Source: CAYMYN01 sp964394665
Lineage (GTDB): Bacteria > Planctomycetota > UBA1135 > GCA-002686595
DNA: 64,000 bases
Assembly: GCA_964394665.1 (NCBI GenBank)
Contig: CAYMYN010000010.1
Span: 1 to 64,000, forward strand
Direction of reading: 5' to 3'
Position numbers and translations under genes: made by a program. Of this stretch, positions 10,348-18,404 are shown piece by piece (position 1 is the first letter of the stretch; every line of letters begins with the position of its first letter). The notes beneath the pieces were generated by a model, which worked only from the letters and a program-made list of their open reading frames with translations, was not told where the DNA came from and ran no database searches.

Positions 10348-10601
10348 CGGAGCGGATCCTCCATGACCCAGACGTCCTCATGGGCGCCGACAACGCGCAC
10401 GGCGCAGAATGCCCCTTCCTCGGCCAGAACAACCGGGCGGTAGCTCGCGACGCCGGCGTCCGCCTCCAGCTCCTGCTCGGTGGCCTCCACCACAGGATCT
10501 CCGTCCTCGGTCCAACCCAGAACGCTGTAGCGGTGCCCGATGCCGTTGTCCGCGTCCGGTCCGCTCTCACTCAGGCGCAGGCGGTTCAGTGTGCTCGTCA
10601 T
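10344..10601 (-). CDS. Phage hypothetical protein, first gene of the int-proximal operon
   Basis: The protein has 85 residues. The ATG at 10601 is preceded by a strong ribosome-binding site (GGAGGGG, 5-11 bases upstream). It is acidic and beta-rich, with no known motif; HRYSVLGWTEDGDPVVEATE resembles a small single-domain fold. Two genes follow with ATGA overlaps. A candidate promoter and GGAAA operator cluster lie upstream, shared with the divergent ribbon-helix-helix gene. Confidence 0.65.
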   Translation of the reverse strand: MTSTLNRLRLSESGPDADNGIGHRYSVLGWTEDGDPVVEATEQELEADAGVASYRPVVLAEEGAFCAVRVVGAHEDVWVMEDPLR

Positions 10602-10663
10602 CTCGTTCCCCTCCGGGCTCGGGGCCCGGCCGCGGGGGCCACCACGACCCCCGCGCTGGCCTT

Positions 10664-10691
10664 ATCGTACTCCCGAAAGGTGGAGCCGCAA
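10664..10691 (-). promoter_or_regulatory. Candidate promoter of the int-proximal operon
   Basis: On the minus strand TTGCGG (10691-10686) and TACGAT (10669-10664) are spaced by 16 bp, upstream of the gene starting at 10601. The match to sigma70 consensus is moderate. The neighbouring GGAAA repeats overlap or abut the -35 side. Confidence 0.4.
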
Positions 10692-10693
10692 GA

Positions 10694-10725
10694 GGAAACG
10701 CGGGAAAGTTTCCGCGCCCCGGAAA
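10694..10725. promoter_or_regulatory. Candidate operator: four GGAAA half-sites
   Basis: GGAAA occurs at 10694-10698, 10703-10707 and 10721-10725, and inverted as TTTCC at 10709-10713. The middle pair forms the palindrome GGAAAGTTTCC. The cluster lies between the divergent starts at 10601 and 10752, where a ribbon-helix-helix autoregulator would be expected to bind. Confidence 0.45.
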
Positions 10726-10751
10726 GTGGCTCGGCGGGCTAGTATTCCCCC

Positions 10752-10985
10752 ATGAACGTAGGTGGCCGCCCCCCCCTCCCCCCCAACCAGCGCCGCGGTG
10801 AGCAGAGCTCGCTCAAGGTTCGTCTGTCCGCACCTGAACGCGCCACTCTCCAGCAGGCCGCGGAGGCGGAGGGTGAGGAACGCCTCGGCACCTGGATCCG
10901 CGAACGGGCCCTCGCCGCCGCGCATCGCGTCCTGGCGCGCGCAGGCGCACCCAAGCGCGGAGGGAAGAAGAAGCTCGAGGCATGA
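10752..10985 (+). CDS. Ribbon-helix-helix-like DNA-binding protein
   Basis: The protein has 77 residues and one of only two phage genes on the plus strand. A basic N-terminal arm precedes SSLKVRLSAPERATLQQAAE, which matches the strand-helix-helix pattern of CopG/Arc-type proteins. The C-terminus is Lys-rich. A TAGTAT hexamer at 10740-10745 would put the transcript start at or next to the ATG, so the mRNA may be leaderless. Divergence from the int-proximal operon, with GGAAA repeats between them, suggests a local repressor. A MobC-like or accessory role cannot be excluded. Confidence 0.6.
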   Translation: MNVGGRPPLPPNQRRGEQSSLKVRLSAPERATLQQAAEAEGEERLGTWIRERALAAAHRVLARAGAPKRGGKKKLEA

Positions 10986-11476
10986 GCGATCACCTGACCT
11001 GGCACCAAGGGGTTCCATTCGAGCCAAGCGATCCCGACGACCTTGAGTGGGCCTCGACCACCGAGGGGGCGGTCCGCCGCGGCACAGGACCAGGCGGTAG
11101 GCGCCGGTACCACCTGCACCCATGGCTCCAGCATGGAAGCCGCTTCGAGCCGTGGAGGAGAGACCCGCGTACGCACTCTTGCCGCCAGCGCGGCCGGATG
11201 ATCCCAGGGGGGGACGTCCTCAATCTCGAGGAACGTCCATATGACGAGCCTGAGGGCGGGGCAGAGCGCTACAGGCAGGACCGCCTAGACCGCCCCACGG
11301 TTACAACACGTCTGCTGGTTTCGGTCCGTCCCGTCAGCTCTTGGAAGCCTTGGCACCGCTGGACGATGGGCTGCATGGCAGCACTCGCCCTCGCCATGTT
11401 CGCGGTCGTCGCGCTTGCGCTGCGTCACGAGGCGCAGAAGCAGACCGCACCCGAGCCCCCCCAGCAGGAACGGTAG
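10982..11476 (+). CDS. Phage hypothetical protein with one transmembrane segment
   Basis: The protein has 164 residues and starts in an ATGA overlap with the ribbon-helix-helix gene, so they form a two-gene operon. Residues about 1-120 are polar and rich in Arg, Trp and His. A hydrophobic helix (MGCMAALALAMFAVVALAL) lies near residues 129-147, followed by a short polar tail. The topology suggests a membrane-anchored protein with a large soluble N-terminal part. No family is recognised. A lysogen-expressed membrane protein beside a regulator could serve in superinfection exclusion, but that is speculation. Confidence 0.5.
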   Translation: MSDHLTWHQGVPFEPSDPDDLEWASTTEGAVRRGTGPGGRRRYHLHPWLQHGSRFEPWRRDPRTHSCRQRGRMIPGGDVLNLEERPYDEPEGGAERYRQDRLDRPTVTTRLLVSVRPVSSWKPWHRWTMGCMAALALAMFAVVALALRHEAQKQTAPEPPQQER

Positions 11477-11521
11477 ACGCAGGAGGGGCGCACCCGTGAA
11501 CGACCCGCCACCCAAGGAGGA

Positions 11522-11535
11522 GGCGGCAACCCGCC
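11522..11535. terminator. Small hairpin between convergent genes
   Basis: GGCGG-CAAC-CCGCC forms a 5-bp GC stem in the 62-bp spacer between two convergent genes. There is no T-run. It may be a weak bidirectional terminator. Confidence 0.25.
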
Positions 11536-11538
11536 GGT

Positions 11539-12297
11539 CTAGAATCGCTTGATCCAGATGGGTTGCCCGGGTTCCTGCGAAGCGAACGGGTTCGCTTGTC
11601 CGTCCTCTGCGTGGAAACGCCCCTCGAGCTTCCAGGTGACCGGTTCGCCGGCGGCCTGCAGCACCGCGGCGGCCACCTGGTCGGCGAGGGCGGCCCGGGC
11701 CTCGTTCGAAAGTTCGGGCCAGGTCCCGAGGATTCGAACCCGAGCTGAGTCCGGGCGCAGCGGCGGGAACAGCGACTCCTCGAGGTCAAACTTCACCCCA
11801 ACATCTAGCCCTTCGAGGGCGGCTCGAAGGAGGCGCGTGCGATCGGCGGCCAGCGCTCGGCGAGAGGTGCGCGCGGCCTGTTCGGAGAGCCGGGCGGCCT
11901 CAATGGCCGCTTCAGCCTTGGCGACGCTGGCCTCGCGCTCGGCCACGCGAGCAGCTTCCACAGCCCGCCAACTTCGCTCGTTCTCTTCTTCTCTCGCCTG
12001 CCGCGCCAACCGCTCAGCCTGCTCGCGCTCCTTCCGCTCAGCATCCAGCCGAGCCTTCTCAATGCGTCGTTCCTCCGCGCGGGCTTCGGCTTCCTGGCGC
12101 AACCTGGTTGTTTCCAGAGCCACAGCCACGCTCGCGGCGCGCTCCCGCTCGGCTTCCTCGGCGCGGATGGCCCGTTCGCGCTCAGCCGCTGCCTGCGCGG
12201 CCTGTTCCTGCCGGACGGCCACAACCTGGGTGCCCGCCAGCGCGACAAGCGCGGCGACGGCCGTTACGGCAAGGAGTCGCTGCCCAAGGGTGCTCAT
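11539..12297 (-). CDS. Membrane-anchored coiled-coil phage protein
   Basis: The protein has 252 residues. A hydrophobic segment (LLAVTAVAALVALAGTQVVAV) at residues about 8-28 is either an anchor or an uncleaved signal. A long Glu/Arg/Ala heptad-rich coiled coil spans residues 30-165, and a mixed C-terminal domain follows. It is the last gene of the late operon, after a small membrane protein. That position and topology would fit a spanin or lysis-accessory role, but the length is greater than for Rz. The family is not recognised. Confidence 0.6.
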   Translation of the reverse strand: MSTLGQRLLAVTAVAALVALAGTQVVAVRQEQAAQAAAERERAIRAEEAERERAASVAVALETTRLRQEAEARAEERRIEKARLDAERKEREQAERLARQAREEENERSWRAVEAARVAEREASVAKAEAAIEAARLSEQAARTSRRALAADRTRLLRAALEGLDVGVKFDLEESLFPPLRPDSARVRILGTWPELSNEARAALADQVAAAVLQAAGEPVTWKLEGRFHAEDGQANPFASQEPGQPIWIKRF

Positions 12298-12341
12298 TCC
12301 CCAAGGCTATCACGGGTCGGGGATACAGGCAGCCCTAAGGG

Positions 12342-12731
12342 CTACACGTCCTGGGTGTTGCCGCCGATGCGGCCCACGGCGCGGACCAGCATCTGGATCG
12401 TCTTGGTGTTGCGCTCGAGGTGCTCGATCCAGGCGCGCTCGCGGGATGAGTGGGTCTCGAGCACGGCGCGGAGGTCGCCGGCGAAGGCGGCGCGGGCCTC
12501 GCGGTCGCGCTCGACCTCGCGCTTGGCGCGGGCCTCCTCGGCCGCGTCCTGACGTTCTCTCTCCCACCGCAGGAAGCGCAGGAACAGGATCAGGCCGACG
12601 ACCAGGGCGGCGACGGCGATGCTCTCGCTGAGTTTCGTGCCGAGTAGGGATTCGACCTCGGGGAGGCGGGAGGCCACCGCCGTGGCTCCGACGCCTACCA
12701 GGCCCGCGACTCGGATGCCGTGCTGCACCAC
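12342..12731 (-). CDS. Small membrane protein, holin candidate
   Basis: The protein has 129 residues with a GTG start at 12731, overlapping the tail-fibre stop by one base. A weakly hydrophobic N-terminal stretch (residues 5-20) and a clear transmembrane helix (VAALVVGLILFLRFL, about 40-54) are followed by a charged coiled coil rich in Glu and Arg. The position after the fibre genes and the membrane topology suit a holin or Rz-like protein. No sequence motif settles the matter. Confidence 0.55.
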   Translation of the reverse strand: MVQHGIRVAGLVGVGATAVASRLPEVESLLGTKLSESIAVAALVVGLILFLRFLRWERERQDAAEEARAKREVERDREARAAFAGDLRAVLETHSSRERAWIEHLERNTKTIQMLVRAVGRIGGNTQDV

Positions 12732-13942
12732 TAGATCTCCGCCTCCGCGGCCCAGTGGGCGCGTCCCACTAGGGCCGAGGCCTCGGTGTGGCTGATCTCC
12801 GGCACCCCGGTCGCGGCCGTGTTTGGGAAGGTCGTGCCAGCGACGACCCTGTCCGCTCCACCGTAGTAGATTCGATTCGCCAGGCCTGACACTGGCGAGT
12901 ACCAGGTGACCGCTGGTTGGTAGGCCTTCTCCGTGCGGAACCTGGTGTTGAGCCCATAGAGCAGGCCGTCAGGCGTGGCCTCGCGCGTGAAGGCGTTCCC
13001 CACGAGGCTCACCGTGTTCGGGTAGAACAAGCTGGGCGCGCTCTGCTCGTAGTACCGCTCGCAAAGCAGGCGTTCCAAGGTGTGCGGACGTGACTCGAAC
13101 GGAGTCGCGTGATCCGTGAGCTCGACCTTGAAGGCCGTGATGTTGATGCCGGCGCTCTGGGTCGAGGGGAATCGAAGCATCACTTCGAAGGCGCCGACGT
13201 CGACCCCGGTAAACGGATTGCCGACGTTCTTTCCGAGCAGCGAGCTCAACTGCGCGGTCAGCTCGTACTTGGCCCACGCACCCCCGCCTGCAAGGGCAAT
13301 CTCCGCCTCGAAGACGACCTCGTGCTCGGCCCCGCCGCTGGCGTACCGACGAGTGAAGACCACCTCGACGACAACCTCGTCGCCGAGGAACGTCTCATCG
13401 GCCCGGGCCCAGAAAGACACCGTGACCGGGGTGGCGCTGAACCGCAGGACACCCTCGATCCGCGTGCGAAGGTGGGGAGGCGTCGGCATCACAATCGAGT
13501 TCGTCCACCACACCCGCATGTAGTACTCGGGTGGGTTCAGGACCTGGTCGTGCCCCGGCTCGAAGCGCGGGCGCCGCGCCTGGCTCGATCCACCGGCTCC
13601 CGTGGGAAACGTCCAGTGCCAGCGATCGGCGAGGAAGCGCTCGGTGCCAGCGGGCATCGGAACGTCGATGCCCCCGAACAGGTCCCCTCGGGACCAGATG
13701 CCCATCCCCCCGTTGATCGCGAGGTTGCGGTCGGGGGTCGCGAGGATCCCGATCGACTGGAGGAGCTGCGAGTCGTCCTCGTCGTCGAGCGCCAGGCCGG
13801 CGGCTTCGATGACGTTGACGAGTTCGCCCTGGACGGCGTTGTGCCACTTCTCGCCGAGCACCGTCCGCGCGACGCCGGCGATCGGATCGCCGTCGGTGAA
13901 GTGCCCGCTGGGCGTCGCGCCCGGTGCATCGACCTTGTGCAT
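12731..13942 (-). CDS. Tail-fibre / receptor-binding protein
   Basis: The protein has 403 residues. The stretch NLAINGGMGIWSRGD near residue 75 is the start of a beta-sandwich module common in phage tail fibres (the NLLINGDFRIWQRG type). Near the C-terminus LERLLCERYYEQS matches the ELALCQRYYQ-type motif found in the same proteins. The N-terminal 60 residues would attach to the baseplate or to the preceding fibre protein. It is probably a host-recognition protein. It follows the 227-residue fibre gene by 3 bp and ends in the start of the holin candidate. Confidence 0.75.
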   Translation of the reverse strand: MHKVDAPGATPSGHFTDGDPIAGVARTVLGEKWHNAVQGELVNVIEAAGLALDDEDDSQLLQSIGILATPDRNLAINGGMGIWSRGDLFGGIDVPMPAGTERFLADRWHWTFPTGAGGSSQARRPRFEPGHDQVLNPPEYYMRVWWTNSIVMPTPPHLRTRIEGVLRFSATPVTVSFWARADETFLGDEVVVEVVFTRRYASGGAEHEVVFEAEIALAGGGAWAKYELTAQLSSLLGKNVGNPFTGVDVGAFEVMLRFPSTQSAGINITAFKVELTDHATPFESRPHTLERLLCERYYEQSAPSLFYPNTVSLVGNAFTREATPDGLLYGLNTRFRTEKAYQPAVTWYSPVSGLANRIYYGGADRVVAGTTFPNTAATGVPEISHTEASALVGRAHWAAEAEI

Positions 13943-13945
13943 CGC

Positions 13946-14629
13946 TCAGGCGGCCGGGAAGTGGTAGCGGAAGAAGCCGCGGCCCTGGAAGTTGTCGCCG
14001 CTCGAGATCAAGTTCGTGCCGGCGTTCACCGCGAGGTGGCCGGTGATGTGACCTCCGTCGGCCGGGTCGAAGAGCGTGCTCTTCGCGACCGCCTGGTTGC
14101 GCTGCGGAGCCGCGCCACAGGCGATGAATCCACCCGACAGGGGCGGCCCAGAGGTCAGGACGCCGTTGATTGCGAGCACGAAGTTGAAGCTGGTGGCGGC
14201 CGTCAGATCGTGACCGAAATCCATCTGGACGAGCATGGCGCGCGCGATCAGGGGATAGCCCCAGGCCGCGGCGACCGGGATGCCGTTGGGCATCTTGAGC
14301 GGGTATCCGCCGTCCGCGTTGGCCAGGATCGTCTCGGCGTCGAGGTTGTCCTGGAAGAACTCCGCGACGAGGATGCGCTCGCTCAGCCAGCAGTTGCGCG
14401 CCGGATCGAAGTGGTACCACTCGCCGTTGCCGGCGCCCGCCGAACCCGTCGCGCGGTACCAGCGCGCCCACGGCCGCGGGTTGAGCGGGCCCACGTCGCC
14501 GCGATAGATGCCGTCGGGAACCTCCTGTGGTGTCGTGTCCTGACGGATGCGCGAGACGCGATCGAACTTACCGGGCTCGGAACCGGGAACCGCGTGGATC
14601 AGTTGGCGGCGGGCATAGATCTCGGCCAT
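13946..14629 (-). CDS. Tail-fibre-associated protein
   Basis: The protein has 227 residues from the ATG at 14629, two bases after the stop of the baseplate-sulfatase gene. The sequence is beta-rich with a Trp-rich middle (RPWARWYRAT, GEWYHFDPARNCW) and no catalytic motif. Its place between the gp48-like protein and a recognised fibre suggests a fibre or connector. The upstream frame extends to 15133, but this is the opposite-frame shadow of the sulfatase gene. Confidence 0.6.
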   Translation of the reverse strand: MAEIYARRQLIHAVPGSEPGKFDRVSRIRQDTTPQEVPDGIYRGDVGPLNPRPWARWYRATGSAGAGNGEWYHFDPARNCWLSERILVAEFFQDNLDAETILANADGGYPLKMPNGIPVAAAWGYPLIARAMLVQMDFGHDLTAATSFNFVLAINGVLTSGPPLSGGFIACGAAPQRNQAVAKSTLFDPADGGHITGHLAVNAGTNLISSGDNFQGRGFFRYHFPAA

Positions 14630-14631
14630 GG

Positions 14632-17361
14632 TCAGATCTCGATAGGGAGTTCGGGGGTGATGAGCAAGAGCTCGCCGAGTGCGCCGGCCTCGTCGGCGAA
14701 CTCGATTGAGGTCCCGTCGCTCACGACGAAACCCTCCGCGCCGAGCTCCGCCGTAATCGGCAGACCGTCCTCGCGCAGGTGGATCAGGTGTTCGATGCCG
14801 TTGTCCGCCGCACACACGAGTGCCGGCGCCAGGTTGGCGCGGTCCCACACACGGTTCAGCTCGCCGCGCAGGTCGAGGAGTTGATTGCGGATCGGGCCGG
14901 GGGCGAGGGCCGCGGCGTAGCGGTCGTCGAGCTCCCAGCGGTCGGCGTTGAGGTCGTAGAGCTCTTGGCTCACGCCCTCGCCGTCGCTGGTTTCGATGAA
15001 CTTCCAGCCGGCCGCGTTGACCACGCACACCTGGTAGGCGGCGTAGTCCCTGGGCTGCGCGCCAAGCGGGGTGTGCCGCTGGGTCGTCGCGTACTCGCGG
15101 ACCTGGGTGGTCTCCCCGCGCAGGATCGGCCACAGGCTGCGGGACTCGTAGAGCTCGGGGTCGACCTCCGCGCCGAACGCCTCAGCGATCGTCGCGTAGA
15201 GATCGTTGGCCTCGGCCAGGGTTCGCACGACGCGGCCGCCGCCGACGATGCCCGTCTGGGCGCCTCCCCAGATGAACATGGGGACGCGCACGCCCAGTTC
15301 GTAGGCGCTCCGCTTGGCGCGTCCCGCCGGGTACTCGCCGGAGTGCTGCGCCTCGAGGCTGGGGCTGGCGAGGATCGGATTGTCCGTGCCGTTGTCGCAC
15401 ACGAAGCACACCACGGTTCGCGCGAGCTCTTCTTCGGAGAGCTGCGCCAGGATCCCGCCGATCATGGTGTCCATCGACTCCACCATCTGGCGCAGCACGT
15501 CGATCGCCTCGAGGCCGACGATGTCCTCCCACGCGCCCCGGGTGTGGTAAGGGCCCCCGGATACCGGGTCGATCAGGCTCGGTGCGAGCCAACTGCCCTG
15601 GGTTGGCGCGTAAGTGCCGTGGGGAAAATAAAACGGCACGTACAGGAACCACGGGTCTCCGCTGGCGCGCAGGGCGGTCAGCGAGGCGCGCGCGTCGTTG
15701 TAGGCGCGCACCTGCAGGTGCACGTCATTGATGTGCTCCTCTGCGGTGAGGTTCCCGTCCTCGTCGATGCGCCAGTAGGTGTACCGCTCCCAGGTCTGAT
15801 TTTGCCCACCGACCTGCGAGCCTATTCCGGCATTCTCGACCTTGCCCTGGTAGACCCCAAAGCCCGCGTCGGTGCGGGGACTCAGGGGTTCGTCCTCCCC
15901 GCGACCCAGGTGCCACTTCATGACCGCCCCGGAGCGCACCCCGTACTCGGCGAGCAGCGCCGGCAGTTTGACGCCGGGGATGCTGCCGAGCGTGTGACTG
16001 GCTCCCTTGTTCACGGCGAACCCGAGTCGGTGTTCGGCGATGCGCTTGCCGCTGAGAAGGCTCGCTCGGAACGGCGAGCAGACAGGCGCGGCGTAGAAGC
16101 CGTCGAAGATCACGCCATCTGCGGCGAGCGCATCCAGGTGGGGCGTCGCCGGATAGTCGAAGCCCGGCGGCCAGGCGTTCATGGACTGGTAGATTCGCAG
16201 AGCCTCGAACCCGAGGTCGTCGGCGACGAAGACGATCACGTTGAGCAGAGCCGCCTCGAGGCCCAGCGGCCCCAGCGTGATCACGCTCTCCGTCCCGTCC
16301 TCCTCGATGAAGGGGATCGTCGCTCCCTGGTTGACGATGCGCCCGCCGGCGCCGAGCTCGGTCGAGAACGGCACTCCGCCGGTGTCGAGGCGCAGGACGC
16401 CGTCGACCCCGTCCTCGGACGTGACGATGAGATCGCGCAGCACCGGTTCCGGGCAGGCGACGAGCGGCAGGGACCGCTCCTGGCCGTTCTCGAGCGTCAG
16501 CGCAACGCGCCCGTCGCTCGTGTTCAGGCTGCCGACGACGAGGCCCGGGACGGTCGCGACCTCGAGCACGATGCTCGCGGCGGATCCGGTCTCGGCGATG
16601 AAGGGCAGCGCGCCCTCGAGCGGGGTCAGCTCCCCCACCCCGCCCGTCTCGTCGACGATCTCGAGCGGCCCACCCAGCTCGAGCCGGCCGAGGATGCCGT
16701 CCTCGCTCAGCACGAGCAGCGCCGCGGCGCTGGCGAGTGTCTCGTCGGAGAGGATCTGGATGCCGCCGCCGTGCTGGTGGATGTGGCCGGGGTTCCCGAG
16801 TTCGTCGGTGAACGGGAGGCAGAGCGGCTCGTAGGAAAAGAGCAGCACCGTGTGCGCGGGAGCCAGGCGGCGCAGGGCGCACTCCAGGCGCTCCGAGGGC
16901 GGTTCGTAGGTCCCGTCGACCACGATCTCCCAGGCGTAGGCGTAGCCCGCGCCGATCGGATCGCTGCAGACGGCCGTCCCGCAGTAGGCGGTGTGGTACT
17001 CGCGGACCGAGACCTGGAACCCGAGCGTCGAGGCCACCCACACGTAGAAGTCGGGCCGCTGCTCGGCGAGCGTGCCCAGGCGCGCGAGGACCGCGGCGCG
17101 GCGCTGCGCGAGCTCGCGCAGCTCGCCGACGCAGGGGTCCGGGAGGCCCGTGACCCGCTCCCAGTCGACGAGCAGCTCGAACGTGGTCCCGGGGTAGCTC
17201 TCGGCGAGCAGCTCCTGCGCTCGCTCGTCGACGTGCGCGAGCTCGGCCGCGAGCCCGGAGAGGAGCTGGCGCAGGCGCGAATCGCCCCCCTGGGCCCACG
17301 CGCGGCCTCGAGGCATGAGCCGCAGGAGCAGCTCGGTGTAGCTCTCGATCAGGGTCCCCAC
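14632..17361 (-). CDS. Baseplate protein (Mu gp48/YmfQ type) fused to a type I sulfatase
   Basis: The protein has 909 residues from the GTG at 17361, which overlaps the end of the baseplate J gene by 13 bp. Residues 1-185 resemble gp48/YmfQ (ESYTELLLRLMPRGRAW, then YPGTTFELLVDWERVTGLPD). Residues 190-370 are imperfect beta-repeats with patterns such as LxLxxxGGxPFSTELG and IPFIEEDG. Residues 373-830 form a full sulfatase domain. Asp381-Asp382 (FVADDLG), the signature Cys428-Ser-Pro-Phe-Arg432, Lys482 and His484 (MKWHLG), His581 (FPHG), Asp656-Asn657 (CDNG) and Lys683 are all present. A further beta-repeat (residues 851-903) closes the protein. Cys428 would need conversion to formylglycine. 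The protein should sit in the virion baseplate and cleave sulfate esters, presumably on surface glycans. No frameshift separates the parts, so the fusion is real in this assembly. Confidence 0.9.
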   Translation of the reverse strand: MGTLIESYTELLLRLMPRGRAWAQGGDSRLRQLLSGLAAELAHVDERAQELLAESYPGTTFELLVDWERVTGLPDPCVGELRELAQRRAAVLARLGTLAEQRPDFYVWVASTLGFQVSVREYHTAYCGTAVCSDPIGAGYAYAWEIVVDGTYEPPSERLECALRRLAPAHTVLLFSYEPLCLPFTDELGNPGHIHQHGGGIQILSDETLASAAALLVLSEDGILGRLELGGPLEIVDETGGVGELTPLEGALPFIAETGSAASIVLEVATVPGLVVGSLNTSDGRVALTLENGQERSLPLVACPEPVLRDLIVTSEDGVDGVLRLDTGGVPFSTELGAGGRIVNQGATIPFIEEDGTESVITLGPLGLEAALLNVIVFVADDLGFEALRIYQSMNAWPPGFDYPATPHLDALAADGVIFDGFYAAPVCSPFRASLLSGKRIAEHRLGFAVNKGASHTLGSIPGVKLPALLAEYGVRSGAVMKWHLGRGEDEPLSPRTDAGFGVYQGKVENAGIGSQVGGQNQTWERYTYWRIDEDGNLTAEEHINDVHLQVRAYNDARASLTALRASGDPWFLYVPFYFPHGTYAPTQGSWLAPSLIDPVSGGPYHTRGAWEDIVGLEAIDVLRQMVESMDTMIGGILAQLSEEELARTVVCFVCDNGTDNPILASPSLEAQHSGEYPAGRAKRSAYELGVRVPMFIWGGAQTGIVGGGRVVRTLAEANDLYATIAEAFGAEVDPELYESRSLWPILRGETTQVREYATTQRHTPLGAQPRDYAAYQVCVVNAAGWKFIETSDGEGVSQELYDLNADRWELDDRYAAALAPGPIRNQLLDLRGELNRVWDRANLAPALVCAADNGIEHLIHLREDGLPITAELGAEGFVVSDGTSIEFADEAGALGELLLITPELPIEI

Positions 17362-18404
17362 GTGATGGTCCCCGGGACGAGCAGCTCCGAGAAGAAGGTG
17401 GGGACGTCGACGGTCGGGAACGTGAGGACGTGGTCCTGCTCGCCCGGCGCGGTGCTGATCGCCTCGCGGATGTGGCTGATGAGCAGGGTGCCCCCGGGCT
17501 CGGCCTCGCGGCGCAGCAGGTCCTCGATCGAGGCCTCCACCGCCGCGCGCACGTCGGAGGTGTCCGGGGTGATCGTGAGGGTCAGGCCGAGCGGGACGAG
17601 CTGCGGTGCAGCCACGGTCACGGAGGCCGTGACGGGCCGGCGCTCTTCGATGTAGGCCGCGACCTCGAGGAGTTTCGACGAACTCGGGCTGGGTCCATCG
17701 TCCGCGTCGTCGGTCACCACGATCACGCGCACGGTCCCCGGGCCCTCCCACAGGGGTTGGACCCAGGCGCGGGTCACCCCGGGGACGGCGAGCGCCCAGG
17801 CGACGTAGTCGTGCGCGGCGCCCCCCATCGGGGGCTCTTGGATGCGGGCAAGGATGCGCTCGCGCAGGGCCGCGTCGGTCTCGGCGTCGGCGCCGCCGCT
17901 CAGGCCGCCGACCGCCACCGTCGCGCTGGCGACGAGGCCCGGCACGACGCCCTGCACGGTCAGGACCGACCCCTCGGCCGCGTTGCCGGCGGCGCCCGGC
18001 TCGAGCGCCTCGATCGGCACGACGCCCGAGCCGGAGACGAGGATCACCTCTGCGGTGGAGGCGTACTCCTCTCCGGTGGGGCGGATCCAGCGCGCGCCGG
18101 CGGGCACGACCGTGTCCGCCAGGCCCGAGACCACGATCGAACCCTCGGCGTGGGTGGCGGGTTTGCGCGGGACGCCCCAGATCGAGGCCCAGCGCTCGAG
18201 GTGTTCGGCGTCGGCGGTGTCGGGGAACACCTGGTCGGAGATCCAATCGAGGTGCCCGTGGAGCTGGTGGCTCGCGCCGGCGACGACCCGCGCGACCGCG
18301 CCGAGCACCGAGCGACGCAGCAGGGCGCCGAGACCGAGTCGGGTCGCGAGCTCGGCGTCGACGCGCTCGATCAGCTCCAGCAGCGAGGGGCGGGTGAACG
18401 GCAT
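17349..18404 (-). CDS. Baseplate J-like protein (Mu gp47)
   Basis: The protein has 351 residues from the ATG at 18404, chosen because it overlaps the upstream stop (TGATG). The N-terminus is helical; the stretch with HLDWISDQVFPDTADAEHLE and RWASIWGVPRKPA is a hallmark of gp47/baseplate J. A beta-rich middle (PAGARWIRPTGEEYAS) and RERILARIQEPPMGGAAHDY follow. The protein links the baseplate to the tail-fibre network in contractile tails. The synteny gp45-gp46-gp47-gp48 is that of phage Mu. Confidence 0.92.
   Translation of the reverse strand: MPFTRPSLLELIERVDAELATRLGLGALLRRSVLGAVARVVAGASHQLHGHLDWISDQVFPDTADAEHLERWASIWGVPRKPATHAEGSIVVSGLADTVVPAGARWIRPTGEEYASTAEVILVSGSGVVPIEALEPGAAGNAAEGSVLTVQGVVPGLVASATVAVGGLSGGADAETDAALRERILARIQEPPMGGAAHDYVAWALAVPGVTRAWVQPLWEGPGTVRVIVVTDDADDGPSPSSSKLLEVAAYIEERRPVTASVTVAAPQLVPLGLTLTITPDTSDVRAAVEASIEDLLRREAEPGGTLLISHIREAISTAPGEQDHVLTFPTVDVPTFFSELLVPGTITWGP

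Noticed and set aside
13109..14884. Plus-strand frame of 591 codons opposite the tail-fibre genes
   Set aside because: It lacks any motif and is antisense to fibre genes with recognisable motifs.
14632..17361. Sulfatase as a separate host gene inserted in the phage
   Set aside because: There is no start codon with ribosome-binding site or stop between the gp48-type and sulfatase parts; the frame is continuous and ends in a tail-type repeat.
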